A DNA stretch of 64,000 nucleotides from Cardinalis cardinalis. Lineage: Eukaryota; Chordata; Aves; Passeriformes; Cardinalidae. The DNA lies in NCBI GenBank assembly GCA_014549065.1, contig JACDOX010000287.1, positions 398,025 through 462,024 on the forward strand. Reading direction: 5' to 3'. Both the position numbers and the translations under genes were made by a program. The notes beneath the pieces were generated by a model that was not told the DNA's origin, did not search any database, and saw only the letters and a program-made list of their open reading frames with translations. Numbering within the stretch: position 1 is the first letter of the stretch; each line of letters opens with the position of its first letter. Positions 13,830 through 27,883 of the stretch are shown piece after piece.

Positions 13830-16800
13830 TGTGCTTCATCCTGGTTGGGAACAGCACTAGGGATACATCCAACACATCAGATACTCATCCATGAAAAAAG
13901 GATCCCATGCTTGAAGTTTGGATATTTACTCTTTCCTGGAGGAAATGTGCTGAAAAATAACCTAAATTAGTGACCACCTCAGCCTCAACTATGGTGATAA
14001 ATAATTTAAGTGGAATCATTCAGTGATAATTTTGCTTTTGATTTGAATGCCATTTATAAACATAATCAAAGAGCAAATATAGCTTTGTGTCAATTGACAT
14101 CCAAATAGCAGTGATGCTCCCCCCCTCCCTCTAAAATTGCCTTTTATTTAATTAAGGCTCTCCAGGAGGCTGCCACTCTTCAGTGGCTGAAGCAGCAGCT
14201 GTAGTGCAGAGATGAACCTCAGGAAAGCCGAGCATCTCTGGCACTGCTGTGAGTCTTGGCAGAACAATGGGAAAGATCCTCTTGGTATTGCTAAGAAAAC
14301 AACCTCCTGGCTTTTATAGCAGTTTTCTTAGTCATTACCATAATACTCTGCACTGGGGGTTTTGATTTTAAAACCAGTAATTTTGGATGTTTCCCTAATG
14401 TAATTTAACGTGGTTTTTTTCAGAGGTATTNAAAGCCACGCTCAGGCTGCCTTTGCCAAGATAAGGGTGAGAAAGCCTAAATAAGAGTGAAACTTGATGC
14501 TTGCACTGCTGTTTGAGTGGAGCTCACAAAGTGTGGGGCCAGAGGAGGTGCAGGTGCCAGGCTGTGATCCCAGGGCCAGTGGGATGAACCTCCCTGCCCG
14601 AGCTCTCCGCTCTGCTGCTTGCTCTGGGAGGTGCAGGGTGTGCAGGGTGTAATTGCTCCGTGCCCTCCTGACCCAGGTCAGGCTGAGTTCTGATTAGTTT
14701 TTCTGTCTCATGTTGTGGGAAGGACTCTTGAAAACCAAGTCGAGGTGACAGCACTAATAGCACTTGGTACAGATGTCTCCAGGAGAAGAGGTGAACTGTT
14801 ATCACTTCAGAAAGTATTCAGNGGACTTTGAGGCCTCTGCCTCGTGTCGAGGGAGTTCCCTTGGTTCTGTGGAGCTGTGCCAGTTCTCACAAATGTTTCC
14901 CAATAGTTCCAGCCTGATCCAAAACCTGCTTCACTCCACCCTCAGGCACTTCTTGAGTTTCTCTTGGCCATGCTGAAAATAGATTTCTCTTTGGGATGCT
15001 CGTGTGAACCAGAGGTTGGTGGAAAGAGAAGAGAATAAATTAAACAAGAATCATGCTTTACCTTTAGTATGCAGGGCTGAGTCGTGTCCCTGAATTGTGG
15101 AGATGGAAAGCTCCAAAAAAACCATTAGTTGGAGAAGAGGTCTGGAAGGAAGGGTGATGCTAAGGGACACCAAGGATGGTACAGAGTCCCTNAGGATACT
15201 GGGAATGCTGTCCTGCCACTTGTGATGGGATTTGTCCCATTAGCACCAGGGAGGACTCTGGGGTCACCTCAGGTGAACTTTTAGAGCTGGAGGAGTTTGG
15301 GGACCATCTCCTGAGCAGGTGGGGCTTGCACTGCTCNTCTCAAGACATGATTTTTGTGCCAGTTTGGGTCCTTCCTATATCTATTTCTTAATTAGCGTTA
15401 GCAATTACTTCCTTGAGTTCTGCTCCGCTGCACAAAATAATTTAAATATTAATATGTGCCCTTGTGTAGAGCACAGTAATTATAAAATTTAGGTGAATGA
15501 TTGTTTTTTTAATANGAAAAAATTGCAGTGGATAAAAGTTTCTCTGAGTCGTTCATTCAAAAATATCTCGCTTAGGTTAAGTGTAGACAANAAAGACATT
15601 TTGTGGTAACTAAATTAACTTTGTGTTAAATTTAGGTATGAGGGTTGTGTCTCCTGCTTGTACAAGCACTTTGAATGCTGCTGGGAAGCTTCAGGAATAA
15701 TTATTTCCACAGCTTAGCAGAACACTTTGCATCCTCAGTGCTCANGTCAGGGCTCACATGAGAGGAGTCCCATGTGACAGCCCAGCTCTGAAGTGGTTAA
15801 ACAGAATTCTGTGCATTTTGAAGCACAACTCTGGGCAAGAGTTCATCACTTATAAAACTCAAGTGCAATATGATTTCCCCAAGAGGCTCTAAACCCTCAC
15901 ACTTCAGACAATAGGCCTATTTCTCCTTAATGAGGAAAAATTCACTCTTGGCTTAACTCCCCTGAAGTTAATTTCTCTGACAATAAATTTGGCCCAATAT
16001 GTCAATACAAACTTAACTCACTTGTGTTCATAGAGATTAACTCAACAGCATCTTATGTATGCCCAGAATAATTAGTTTACTGTCTCTTGAGGTTTGTTTA
16101 ATTAATTTAGAATGCTTTCCATTTAGAAGATACTTGCTGCAGAAACAGGTCTGTTGTAGATAAGAGAAACTGTAACTACTCCCTCAATCTTGTGCTTTAC
16201 TTGTTGGACAGAAAGTACTTGGGAGCAGGGAAATTAATTTCCTTTTGTTCAAGCTGCTCTCCCTGAGCCTTTTTTTGATGAATTCCAGCAACCTGGAAGG
16301 GCTTTCTGCCTTAAAATAATATTCAAATACGTGGGTATTTACATTTTAATAGTCCTGTGCTTCCTCTGATCAACTAAGAACCATTGCAATACTTTTTAAA
16401 ATTTGTTACAGCTTCAGAGAAGATAACTTATTTATGGGAAAGTCTTTCAGATCTGCAGTCAGACGCTGAATTTTTAAAGGCAGGGTATGTGTCAGAAACT
16501 AAATAATTAAGATACATGCCTTCTCAGCATTTTATTTCAAATATTAAATATTACATAAGNGATTTTTTCCCTGTGGAAATCAAGCCTTTAAAGAGGTGCA
16601 CTCTCAGCCAGAAAATCACTGTATTGTACAGTTAAATTGATACATCCTGAATCCTACAAGTAATTCTAGAAAAGTTCTTAAAATATTTCAGCATTCTGAG
16701 TACTGGTTCTAGTTGTCCCTGGTTAGGAATGTGATGATAAGTTGTNGTTTTGACATCAGCTCACTCTTGCAAGGATCGTTTGGATCGAGGGGGAATTTTA

Positions 16801-19800
16801 AAGCTCCAGGGGAATTTTAAAGCAAAATTTGGTGTTGGGAGCAACACGGGTAGAGGCCAGGCTGGGGCTTTCCATCCTCAGCTCACATAAAACCTGGGCA
16901 AGGTGATTTCCCTGCACTGCCACCATGGGAAAGACAATTCCAGATGAAATGCAGCCAGCCAATTCCTTCTGTTGTAAACCACTGTCCTCCGCTGGAAGGA
17001 ATTAAAACTGCACAAATTCTCCTCAAGATCTCTTCTGCAAACTGTGAATCCTTCGCTGGGAGTGTTGCTGGCAGGGCAGTCCTCTCCATCCTTGCANCTT
17101 CCATGAATTCCTGAACGTGGAATCATGTTTGAAAACCACCTGAACCTTTGAATACTCCCATGTAGCTTCCTCAGATTTTGCTAGAATTTGAGCAGATGCA
17201 CCAAACACCTATGAAATGGTGGCCCAGGAAATGGCTGTGCTGAAGTTTTNTCCTCCAGCAAAACCTGGGCAATTCAAGGCAGCAGCAGAAATTTCCAGAG
17301 CTCAGGTTCCAGCCGTGTCTCCGTTTACCATCCCTGCCNTGCGGGGTAACGTTATCCGGCCCCGCGGGCTCATGGAGACACTGCCAGCACTCACTGCCCC
17401 TGTCTGCTGCCTCCCACCACCACAACTCAGAGTTTGTTCCCTGCTGGCCTCTTTCCCTGCAGGAAAAGTCTTGGAAATCTCTGGTTTCCATGAGATAAAC
17501 CTTGAGGATGTTGGTTATTGAGGTTGGAGCTGGTGACGTTCTCCTCCAGCAGTGACCTGCTTTAACTTCCACNGGCTTTGCTATCTCCAGAGGGTGGAAA
17601 ACCAAGGCATCAGGTTCAGCTGAGGAATTACTTTCACCCTAAGTTGTTCCTATCCTTTTGCATCCTTTCCAAGTGGATGTGGGGGTGTTTGAAGGGGGTT
17701 GGTGTTTGGCTCCCAGTTGGAGCCACTTCCCTGCTTCCCCATCTCAGCTCAAGGTGTGGAATCAAACAGAATGGAGCTCTCAGACTTGCCCACATTTTGG
17801 CATTCTTCACATTTCCCATCAGCAGCACCTCTAACATGGAAATCCAGTCTGGCTTTCAGTATAAAAGCATTTTATGCTCATCTATAAATGTATGTTGTTT
17901 CCAGTTGAGCAAACACTACCCTGTCAGTGCTGTAGGTGATACCCCCAATGGTTTTCTCCTCAATTTATGTTTGCAGGAATATAAACAGATGTGTGCAGAA
18001 AGGTCATGTTTGCATCACTGGAGAGCTTCTGTCTGGTTTTGGGATGGTTTTGGCTTTGGAAGTCTGTGTTTCTGTGCATATGAGCTGTGTGATTTACCTC
18101 TCCTGGCAGTCCTGAGAGCAGGGAGTGCTGGTGATGAGCTCTCTCTCATCATTTGTGAGTTATTTGTCACTAACTATAACCGGTGCAGTTGAAATGATTG
18201 GTTGGGAGAGTACCAAGATCAGTGCTGAGCAATCCCAGAGGGGTGACCACAGTGACCCAGAGCATGGACACTCTGCTGTCCTTGGCTCTGGCCATTCCTC
18301 CTGCCACCCTTCTAAAGCCATCCATCATCATTCCCTTCTCTTGGGGATCAATTTTCTGTGCAGAGGAGGTGCCTGGAGGATGAGACAGATCTGTAGGAGG
18401 AGGAATGTGTTTTTCACTGAGTTTTCAGCACCCTTGGGACTATGAAACATCAAAGGGAGCTCGCATGAGCCAAGACAATGTGTCAATAACAGTCTCTGCC
18501 TGCTCTGCTGGGGCTGCAGCAGCTCTGGAGAGTATTCCTGTCACTCTGGGAAGCAGGTGTAACTTACCTGCTTCTGTATTCAGGGATCATCTTCCACCCT
18601 TCCATCAGCCCTGGGGGTTGAATGAAGGGGATGAATATACAGGAATATCCTTAATAATGATAAAAGCCTTTGAAGTGCAAGTGCTGGAGGATGTGCTGGA
18701 AATGAGGAGGGAGCTCAGGCACCTCCAGGGATGCTGGTTCAACCCCAGGAGATCTGCCAGGGTTTTCCTCCCCTTCTTTGGGTGCTGTGAAGGGCACCTG
18801 CCTCTGTTCCAACACAGTCCCCTCTCCTCTGTGTGCCCTGAGCATCTTTGGGGCATTTTTGGCTTTGCACCTCCACTGGCTCCTCTTCACATGCACTTCT
18901 TCCTCCCATGATCAGGTAATCACCCTTAGCTTGGAAATCAAAGTGTCTAAATCAGCTGCTCATGTCTTGTGTTTTTAATGGAAAAGTTGAACTCAAATTG
19001 GCTGATAAAACACCTTGTAAAAATAACATCTCTATGNGAACTTAAACCTGTTAGAGGGTATTTCTTTTCCTTTATAAATAAGGTGGGTTTATTCCTTTAT
19101 TTGCATTTCCTTTCTTTTTCCTTTCACCACACCAGTCTGCCCCAAGGAACTCAAATGATTCTGTGCAGGGGTCTTTCATTTTTGCTGTTTTGATGCATCC
19201 TGGATTTCTGGGAGATTCTGTGGCAGACACCTGGTGCAACATATTCTGAGAAATCTGACCCCCAGTTTAGAGTTCTCTGACATATATCACTGTTCAAGCA
19301 CTAGAGAATTTGGCCTTCCTTTCTTCCAGGTTTCATTGCCACAGTTANTGCTGGGAAGGCAAAGAAAAGTCAATATCAGTTGGAGTTCTGACAAAAATAT
19401 CTCAAATCCTTTTTGTTGGCTGGAAAAAATGTGCTGGAACAAATGAAGCTCCCCAAACATTAGGTGGCTCTCATTGTAATTTTTGATTTGTTGTGGTTTT
19501 AAGGCCCCTTGTCCATGGATTTAAGTGGCAGGAGTGAGTGAGTTGTTCTCTGAACTCCAGGATTGCAGTGTTGGCTGTGCCTCTGTGCAGACTCACAGCT
19601 GCAGAACTCAGCACCCTCCTTTCTGGGCTCGACAAGATTTTACTGTTATATTCAGCTTGTAACATCTTCAGAAATGACATTTTTCCCTGGCACTACAACT
19701 TTTACGAGCCCATGTGAGAGAAGTTACAACATCTTACAGAAATCTTCCCAGGCATTGGGACCAAAACTGAGTGGCAAGAAGGATCAGAAGTGAACTTTAC

Positions 19801-20250
19801 ACCACAACTCTTTTNAGTACTTCTCAGGGTTTTTTGTTAGAAACCATTTTGTTATTTTAATTTTTGAGCCAATTTTTGCAGGCAGTGCAATTAGAATAGA
19901 TGAATAATAACTTGTCAGTTGCAGCTTTCTGCCTTGCCTATAAAAACATTTTTATCCAACCCTGTAATTACCTTTATTTAAAAAAGAGTGAATGGTCATT
20001 ATTTAGAAATCAGCTTAGTCATGCAGGACAGTTTGGTAACTCGTAAGTGCAACTTGTGTTTTCCAAAGTTGTTTTTATTGGAATCTGTAAGGTTATAATT
20101 GAAGTAGCACTGAAAATTCCTGGCTACAGAGCAGACCATACTTGAAGCTCAACTGAAGTTAACGTCAAGATCGTATTTGAAGTTAAATTGCTCTGCTAGA
20201 AATTGAGAATTAAAATACTAGCATATAGCAGTTAACTGAAAATAAAGATA

Positions 20251-20582
20251 ATTATGGAATCCCAGAATGGATTGGGTTGGGAGAGACCTCAAAGTCTGTC
20301 CAGTGCCACCCCNATCCATGGGTTGGGACATTTTCCATTATCCCAGTTTGCTCCCAGCCCCGTCCAGCCTGGCCTTGGGCACTGCCAGGGCTCCAGGGGC
20401 AGCCCCAGCTGCTCTGGGCACCTGTGCCAGGGCCTGCCCACCCTCACTGGGAAGGATTTCTTCCCAGTTTCCCATCTAAACCTACTCTCAGTGTGAAGCC
20501 ATTCCCCCTGTCCTGTCACTCCAGGCTCTTGTGAAAAGTCCCTCTCCGTTTTTCCTGAGGGCTCCCTTCAGGCAGGAGCAGG
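20251..20582 (-). mobile_element. CR1 LINE 3' fragment (reverse orientation)
   Basis: The plus strand reads like the reverse complement of a bird CR1 3' end. It starts with GGAATCCCAGAATGG and GGTTGGGAGAGACCTCAAAG, then a CCAGCCTGGCCTTGG block, a TTCTTCCCAGTTTCCCATCTAAACC block, and CCTGTCCTGTCACTCCAGGC with GTGAAAAGTCCCTCTCCG. This order matches the conserved 3' untranslated part of CR1 elements in inverse orientation. It is about 330 bp, so it is a typical 5'-truncated copy without reverse-transcriptase coding sequence. One N is present at 20313. The open frames crossing it are incidental. Confidence 0.9.
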
Positions 20583-23500
20583 ACATTTGAAAATAGCTAA
20601 GGGAGTAAAACCCAAACAATTGGGGAGCAGCAATGAGAGGAGCCTGTTTGCTTTCCTGTGACTGAGATCAGGTTGTGACTTCTGTGTGTGAGAGTACGAA
20701 ATCTAAATCTAAAGCATCCCCATGGTATTTTCTGGTTTTTTCTATATTGTAAACTGCCAAGAATGCTTGAGATTGCTGCATTTTGTTAGTTTGCTGATGA
20801 GAAAAGAAAATTATTGTCAGACCAGGTTATTTGTGGTTTTTTCAAGGAAAAAATACTGTTGCTTTTGTAATATTTTGTTTCTTGCCATAAAAGTGATTGT
20901 GANCTGTGCCCAAGAGCAATCAGTGAAACATTGGAGTCATTAGAAATCTTCATTATCACTGCAATAAGATTTACAACAAGANTGAAATGAATACAAGCCC
21001 CCTAGAACATTTAAAATCCTCCCACAATTGCTTAAATCCCTGTCTCCATGCCTGTTGTTTTCTCAGCTTCAGATCCACAAGTCAGTGGTTATTTATTTTC
21101 TGACACTATTTAGAGATAATGCTTTTGCACTTATTCCTGGAGGTCTGATGTTTTTTCCAGATCTGGAGATTTTTGGCACGAGGAGACCTAAAATAAAGGA
21201 CCTTTAATGTGATCTTTCAAGGGTGTGTAGTTTTAGAAGTGACTGGAAGTTAGAATACATTTAATTTTCTGAAATNCTTCCCATCCACAACAGAAGTGAC
21301 AAACTGGATCCAGCATGGCCATGAAAACAGTGCTTTTGCTCATCCCTAATTTTGTGCTGCATGTTGGAAAGGAGAATTTTCCAAACCCCNCTCCTTGTGT
21401 GTGCCTGTTCATTTGGAATAGCCTGCTTTGGATTTCTCCATGAAATTCCTGTGCTGACAGGGAGCCAGGGAATCTCAGGGCTTGGAAAAAGCTGATTTAA
21501 ACCAGCGTGAGCCGCACAGGGCAGCCCCACTCTCTGCACATGGGTTTCCATCAGTCTGGTCCTTTTTGTGCAAGTATAATTGAAAAAAAGAAGGGGAAAA
21601 AAAAGAAGTTAAATGCGCTCCTGTGGGTTTTACCTTTTAAGCCTGCACCAGANCTTTGTGTTTCATGTTCCTCATCAGTGTTCACATTCCCAGCTTGCCC
21701 CTTCCTGCGGTATTCCTGACATGGTTCCTACATCTGTGGATATTGTGTACGTTCTCCCTGCCTCTGTCTGCATAAAGGCACAATTATGTGACAGATATGT
21801 GTGAGCTGAGCAAGAGCAAACGCTCCTGAGCCATGGTGTGACATTTATTGCACAAGCCATGTGTAATCCATGCTGGATCANCTTCTCCTCTTTTCTCCAG
21901 GAATAAAAACTTCCTGGGATTAATGAGAAGCCAAACGCNGGCGATACCTGGGCATGTAAGGGTCAAGAAGGATTCTGCTGTTAATGGCTTGAGCATTATG
22001 TTATGCAAACATTGGAGCTGTAAAAGCCCAGGGTGTGCTGTGAGGATAAACAATCCTTGCTACGAGGATAAACACAACCTTTTGACCATCACTGGCTTTT
22101 GTACAGACCATTAACATGTGAACCTCTGCCTGCCACTGCACTGCTGGGGAAAAATCCTTTGGATTTTGGGGATTTTTACAGCCCTGCTCCTTCATTACAT
22201 GGGTGCTTGTGCACTCTTTGGGGCAGCACTGGTGNTTTTTTTATTTTATATTTTNNAAATTATTTTTAACACTTTGGATGCTCCAAGNTGGAGCTGTTGT
22301 CACCCTCTCCAGTTCCCAGTGTCAGCACAGCTGGTTGTGTGACTCTGTTGGGAAATACATCTGGAATCCTGCCTGGCTGGCTTGGGACTGGCCACGGGGT
22401 ATTTCACACTTGGCTTGGGTGCCACCGCTGCATGGGAATTCCAGGGAAAATTAATGAGCTCAGAGATCCATAATTAGTTGTATAGAGCATGGGCTATGCC
22501 AAACTGAGATGTAAATGGCTTTATTTTTCCATATGTTTGTGTTTTGCTGGTCTTCAGTCAGAATTCAAATCCCCACTGTGCCAGAGAGTGCAGTAATGGC
22601 TCATCACAATTTGTAAGCACTGAGTGGGCACAGGAAAGGGGGAGAATGTGGAAAGCTCAGCTGATATCCCACAGATCACAGATTATATATTCCTATTTAT
22701 TGGGAAACAAGCAGCCTAATGACCACACATGGTTTTCAGGTGAATAAANATGTTCCAGAAAGCATCCTGTGTTATCCTTCCTGGAATTGCAGCTTTTTGG
22801 GCAGCTTGTTTCATCCATCCAAAGGCAATTTCCAGACAGAATTCTGCTGTTAACAAAAATCCTCACGGTCTGTTGCAGCACCAGAACACTTGGGGCTCTA
22901 TTTTATGCCATTAGGAAAATTATACCTGGAAGTTTCCAGAAATACATGTAGCAAGAAAGGAGTTTTGTTCTGAAGGGCAAACACCCAGTGATGTGGGCTT
23001 TGAAAATCAAAGTTGGCTGCAAACAGCTTCATTACCTGCCCCTTTGCCATTTCTTGTTTTCTTCCAATACTCCTATGATTCAAATCCATCCTGCTGGGCA
23101 CTTTTCCCCCCTTTAAGTGGTTGCTTGCAAGGCCCAGGCTTGGCTGTGCCATTTTATTTCCTGAATGAAGCTGTGAATTCAGAAANTGCCTTTGGAGCCA
23201 GGACAATTGAGCAGTAGATGCCTCTTTTCTTGTTTTAAACAGCAAGAGCACTGATCTGGGTGCTCAGTGCCCCAGGAAGGTCCCTGTTGTCCCTCTCTCA
23301 TGGAAATGTCCCTCCCTGATGATCTCCCTGGCGCTGGGCTGGGTTTTGTGCTGTAGCAGTGAGTCATGGCTGCAGAAAGCCTTTTCAAGGGCAAGCCAAG
23401 GGTGTTGGAGGCAGCAGCTTGATAAAGCTGGGATCCAGTGCTTTCCAGCCTCAAGGAACGTGGCTTGAAGGAGCTGAGGCCTTGGGAGGGGAGCTGCTCA

Positions 23501-24097
23501 CTCAAAATCAGCANAAGGCAAATCTTTGGATGTGGTTCTGTGTGGGAATGTTGTGTTTGGGTGCCGTGGTGTTGCAGCAAGCAGGGTTACATAAAGCACA
23601 GCAGCTGCACTCTGCATTCAGGGGCAGGGGCACNGTGTGGCCCAGGCAGAGCAGAGTGCCAGAGCCCAGAGAGAGGCTTTAAAGGGATTTTATAAGGAAT
23701 TCCCAAGGGGGGAGCTGACATGGAGCCTAATGACTGGCATTGCTTCTTTTGAATGTGTAAGGAGATTTTCANTAGGATTTACAGCTGGGCAATTGCATCT
23801 GGTTGCTGTGGTGTCAGCCCTGGGGAGGAAAGGGTCACCTCTGGAGCCAGAGCTGCTGCTGGACAGCATCCCTGGGCTCTGAACCCTCTGCAGCAAAACT
23901 GCTGCTGCCCTCAGGGGTGGGATCAGGCTCTAAATTAGGTGTTGATCAAGTAATCTAGTCCTGGAGGCATCTGCATCCTCACTGCAGCTGGAAATCCCTG
24001 CTGGCAGCAGGTGTTCTTGCTTTCCTGCGTAGTGGAGCTGGGTGCCAGCCCTGGGTCCCAGCCTGTGGGGCATGGACAGGGCCCTGCTGGGGCTTGG

Positions 24098-24152
24098 GGT
24101 CCTGTGGCTGCCCCCCAGGGTCCTGTGGCTGCCCCCCAGGTCCTGTGGCTTT
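24098..24152. repeat. Short GC-rich tandem repeat (three copies, about 22 bp)
   Basis: The motif GGTCCTGTGGCTGCCCCCCA is present twice almost exactly, and a third copy breaks off after GGTCCTGTGGCT. It lies in a locally GC-rich patch of the intron. It is small and probably arose by slippage. Confidence 0.7.
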
Positions 24153-27049
24153 GCCATCCTTCCTCCCATGGCGGGGCTGGGGAGGTTTGGTGAGCTCTGT
24201 GTGTGGGGAAGTCAGAGGAATCAAGTGCCCAGTGCTGTTAGAGGCAGAGCAAAGCCCTTCCTGGTGAGGGAAGCAAGGCACCCAACAACTTTCCAAGCAT
24301 CATTTGTGGAGGAGTTTGCTCTCTGTTGGTTCTGGTTTGATGCTGACTGCATTAGTGGCTGTATTTGGTTATAGAACATTGTTATTAATTAATTAATTTT
24401 GGGTTCAGGAGAGAACAGTGTATTAGGTGGACTGGACTGATGGTTTGGCATCAGTTAATGAATCACCTGTTGCCTTCAAGCAGTGGCAGAGGATGCCATG
24501 TTTTGTAGTTTAATGTTCTGACATAGNAGAGCACCACTGAAACATTCCCTGGTTTTGTTTTCCCCATCATTTTGCACATGATGGTCTCGTGTGCATCATC
24601 CCCACTGCATGTAAATAAATTAGAGTGTGGAGGATATTTATCTCCAGGCAGAGAACCTCTGCTTTCATAGCATCACTCTATAACAGCTGAACAAACTGGA
24701 TGAATTCGAGATCATTTTCAAGACCCAGCACTTTTCATCTCAGGTCGCTGTGATCAAATTCCCCCTGACTCAGGATTACCTTCTCCTGGCAAATCAGTCC
24801 AGTGCAGAAGCAGGGGGAAAGGTGAGGGGATCAGACATAATTGGTCCCCTTGTTGAATGAATTGCTCAGATATCACCATCTGAATGAAATTGTAAGCCCT
24901 TCTCACTTTTACCAGCCAGGTCCCACAGGTCAGAGTTTGGTAGGTCAGTGAGAAGGAGCTTGAATTACCCACCAAGGCTGGATCAGGCAGTGAACTTCAT
25001 ATGCACTAAGCTTAATTGCAAATAAAGGCTGTGCTACAGACAAAGCTCAGGAAGCTGAAAGATTAATGTTGTTACAGTCTTTTTATGTTCTGCAAGCCTG
25101 TTTCCACAATTCCAGAAATTGTTCATTTTTCTAATGAGGGGCACAGGAATGGAAACTTATTGGCACTTGCTATTAATAGGCTCACGTAATTACTTCTGAA
25201 TTTTTCTGTTGTCTGCTGGTTTTCGTAATCATTTAATGAATAGAAGTTTTTTTTTTTAAAGATTCTCAGAGTCTTGCAATATGAGGAATATTTTGTTTCC
25301 TTGAGAGGGCTTTTCTTCTTCACTGAAGAAGAAATGAGCCTGCAGAGTGTGTGGTACTCATGGTTGTCTTTGCAGACAGGGTGTGGATATTGCTCCATGC
25401 TGATCTCCCAAAATTTTGCTTACTTTGTGCTCCTGCTTCTTGATTGAAGGGACAAAGCAGCAAAAAAANCCTTCCCAAAGAGGTGTGTGAGGTTAAATCA
25501 AAGCTGTGCCTCAGAGGACAGAGTGCAGGGATTAAGAAGGAGAGGGGGAGCAGTGGGAGCTCAGAGGGAAGGAGCAAGAGCTGTCTGCTATTTATCAGAT
25601 TCTCTGAGATGAAATGAAGGGGAAATTGAGGAACATGGAAAAGGAAGGGAGGGAAGATCTCTTCAGGTGGTCTTTGGGAAGAGCAGTAGGCACTGAAGGT
25701 GCATGGGGAGGCAGAGAAAAACNTAAATTTGTTTAACAAAAGGGATATTGGAATTAGGCAAGACACGCACACACACAAAGTCTGCCTTGNAGCACCCAGA
25801 GTATTTCAGCATTCAGCTCCTCTCTGCTCATCATTTACATAACCTGGAGAAAACAGATGCATGCTCAAGATGTCTGCTGAAAGCAATGACTTCATCCTCA
25901 GCCCTGTTGGTTCTCTGCACTTCCTGCATTCTCCAGGATGATTTCTGAGCATTTTCAGTGCCATTTGAGCACTGCTAACAGCCTCTGAATGCTGCTGAAG
26001 CAGCCACTGAAATCCTGATTTTCTTGCCTCCTGGTTGGTGTTGGTGTGTGGTGCTGAAGGGATGTGCTAATGAAGCTTCCTCCTCTCCTGCAATGCCAAT
26101 CTCTAGGCCCAGGCCCTTCATTAATGAGTAATGATGGAACACAGGAGGCACTTGGGTCATTTTATCCTCCAAGAGCAGTGAGCAGTCCTGAGGAGAATGC
26201 TGCAATGCAGCTATAAGCAAAACTGTACCGATGACAAAGTGCCTTTGAATCACAGGCTGTGTTTCTGGAACATTTTGGGGTTTAGGATGATTGCCAGTTT
26301 CCCAAAGCATTTTTTCTTAGGCAGAGAATATTTTTTTTTTTTTGTATTTCAGAAAGACTTATTCCAATGCCTTTTATTTTACCAACTTGGAAACCTGAGC
26401 TTCAATAAAAATAGGAAGTGTCTGATCCTGCTGTGTTCAGCAGCCATTGAAAAGGACTTGGGGAGACTTCTGTTTCATAATATTTGTACAGCAGTTGGCT
26501 CGTAGTAATTTGCATAAGATTTTGGACTGTGAGTTTGGACAGGCTTTCCCCAAAACATTTTGTGAGAGGCAGGAACTGCACAAGAAAAAATAACCTGACA
26601 AGTCAAGGAACAGAGCAGAGCAAAACCTACTCTCCTACTGAAAATCAAAAATAGAATTTCCAATTAAGTTACTAATGAGACAAGTGAACAGTTCTGNGCT
26701 AAGTTCAGAAAATGTTTTAAGTGTTCCTTTCCTTGGGGTGAGCATAACTGGGATAACTTCATTTTTCCATCTCTTTTGGTGTAAAGAATGTAATTAATTC
26801 CTTAAGTGGTTGTTATCTAAATCTGTGCCTCTGTGTTACATGATAAAAGTACTTAAGTGCTTAGAATTCTGCTCCCTTTTGGTATAATAGGAATGTTGGG
26901 TTTAGTTGCTTTTTCTTTTTTTTAATCACTTTTTGCTTCTTGGCCTTTTTNATTTATTTTTACTTGCAAGAATTTGTTTCTAATTTAACAACCTAAATTA
27001 TTGTGTTATTTCAACACAATACATTATATTGGTTAAAACATCAATTATT

Positions 27050-27693
27050 GTGTGGATCTGCTCCCAAATTCCATCCTGTGGGATGAGGAGGGGCCTGGCT
27101 CCAGCAGCACCTTGCAGATGCTCAGGTCAAAGTGGGCTCAGCAAACTCAGCCTGAGGGATTCACCTGTTCTCAGNTGAATTTATTTTTATTTCTTTATTT
27201 ANTCTGGGATAGCTGTTCCCCAGTACTCACCATGGATTANCTCCTTCTGGGCAGTTCCTACTCTGCATTCAGAGGCCCCTCCCAGGATGAAGCCCAGCAA
27301 TGAGTGAATGGGCAGGAAATCAAATGAAATGGGTGGCACAACATAAACANAGGGAATTGCTGGGCAAGGAAAAGNTTTCAGGCCACAAATGGATTAAATN
27401 ACTTCTCACTGGAGACCTCCTTTCCACTANAAACCTGAACTTCCCAATGTACAATGAAGGTTAGTCAGTTAATTAATAAATAACCGTTGGGGTTGTTTGG
27501 TGGGCATTAAGAAAATGCAATATTTGTTTACTCAGTGAAGCTGTCCAAGGATGTTTGTTGAGGAGAACTTGGTGCTTCTACTACAACACAAAATANTACT
27601 TTGTTTTCTGCTGATGTGTCTCACACAAATTTGTCAATATTTGCTCATCCTCTGCCTTTNCTGCAGACTTAAATACAGACTTAGAGGAAGAAG
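27050..27693 (+). repeat. Left arm of a large inverted duplication
   Basis: The segment from TGTGGATCTGCTCCCAAATT to GACTTAGAGGAAGAAG is repeated in reverse complement at 28998-29746. Outer ends pair (27050 with about 29746) and inner ends stop at GAGGAAGAAG (27693 with 28998). The arms are highly similar but not identical; for example GCAGTTCCTACTCTGC pairs with a partner that would read GGAGCTCCTACGCTGC. This arm carries nine single Ns, roughly four times the window average, while the matching positions of the other arm are called. The spacer is about 1.3 kb. No transposon termini or target duplication were seen at the outer edges, so a local rearrangement is more likely than one mobile element. 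Confidence 0.88.
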
Positions 27694-27694
27694 T

Positions 27695-27883
27695 ATAATG
27701 AAGGTTAATTATTAATTAATAACTTTTGGGGTTATTTGGCCTGCATTAAGAAAATGCAACATTTGTTTATCCAGTGAGGCTCTCCAAGGATGTCTCTTAA
27801 GAGGAATTTGGTGCTTCTACTATGATAAAATACAATAGTTTGATTTCTGCTGATGTGTCTCACACAAATTCATGAACATTTGC
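27695..27883 (+). repeat. Diverged direct copy of 27451-27644
   Basis: This segment follows the left arm immediately and repeats part of it in the same orientation, 244 bases downstream. Shared landmarks are AATGAAGGTTA, GCATTAAGAAAATGCAA, TCCAAGGATGT, TTGGTGCTTCTACTA and CTGCTGATGTGTCTCACACA. It is clearly more diverged from its source than the two inverted arms are from each other, so the tandem duplication probably predates the inversion. The same motif therefore occurs three times in 2.7 kb, counting the inverted copy at about 29047-29247. Confidence 0.85.

Noticed and set aside
13444..13970. Long repetitive open frames resembling a repeat protein
   Set aside because: They arise from a 42-44 bp minisatellite read in several frames on both strands, so no single frame is favoured.
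17578..18192. 204-codon open frame on the plus strand
   Set aside because: Composition looks like translated intron (rich in Cys, Ser, Leu, Phe). No domain or splice context was recognised, and overlapping frames on both strands are equally open.
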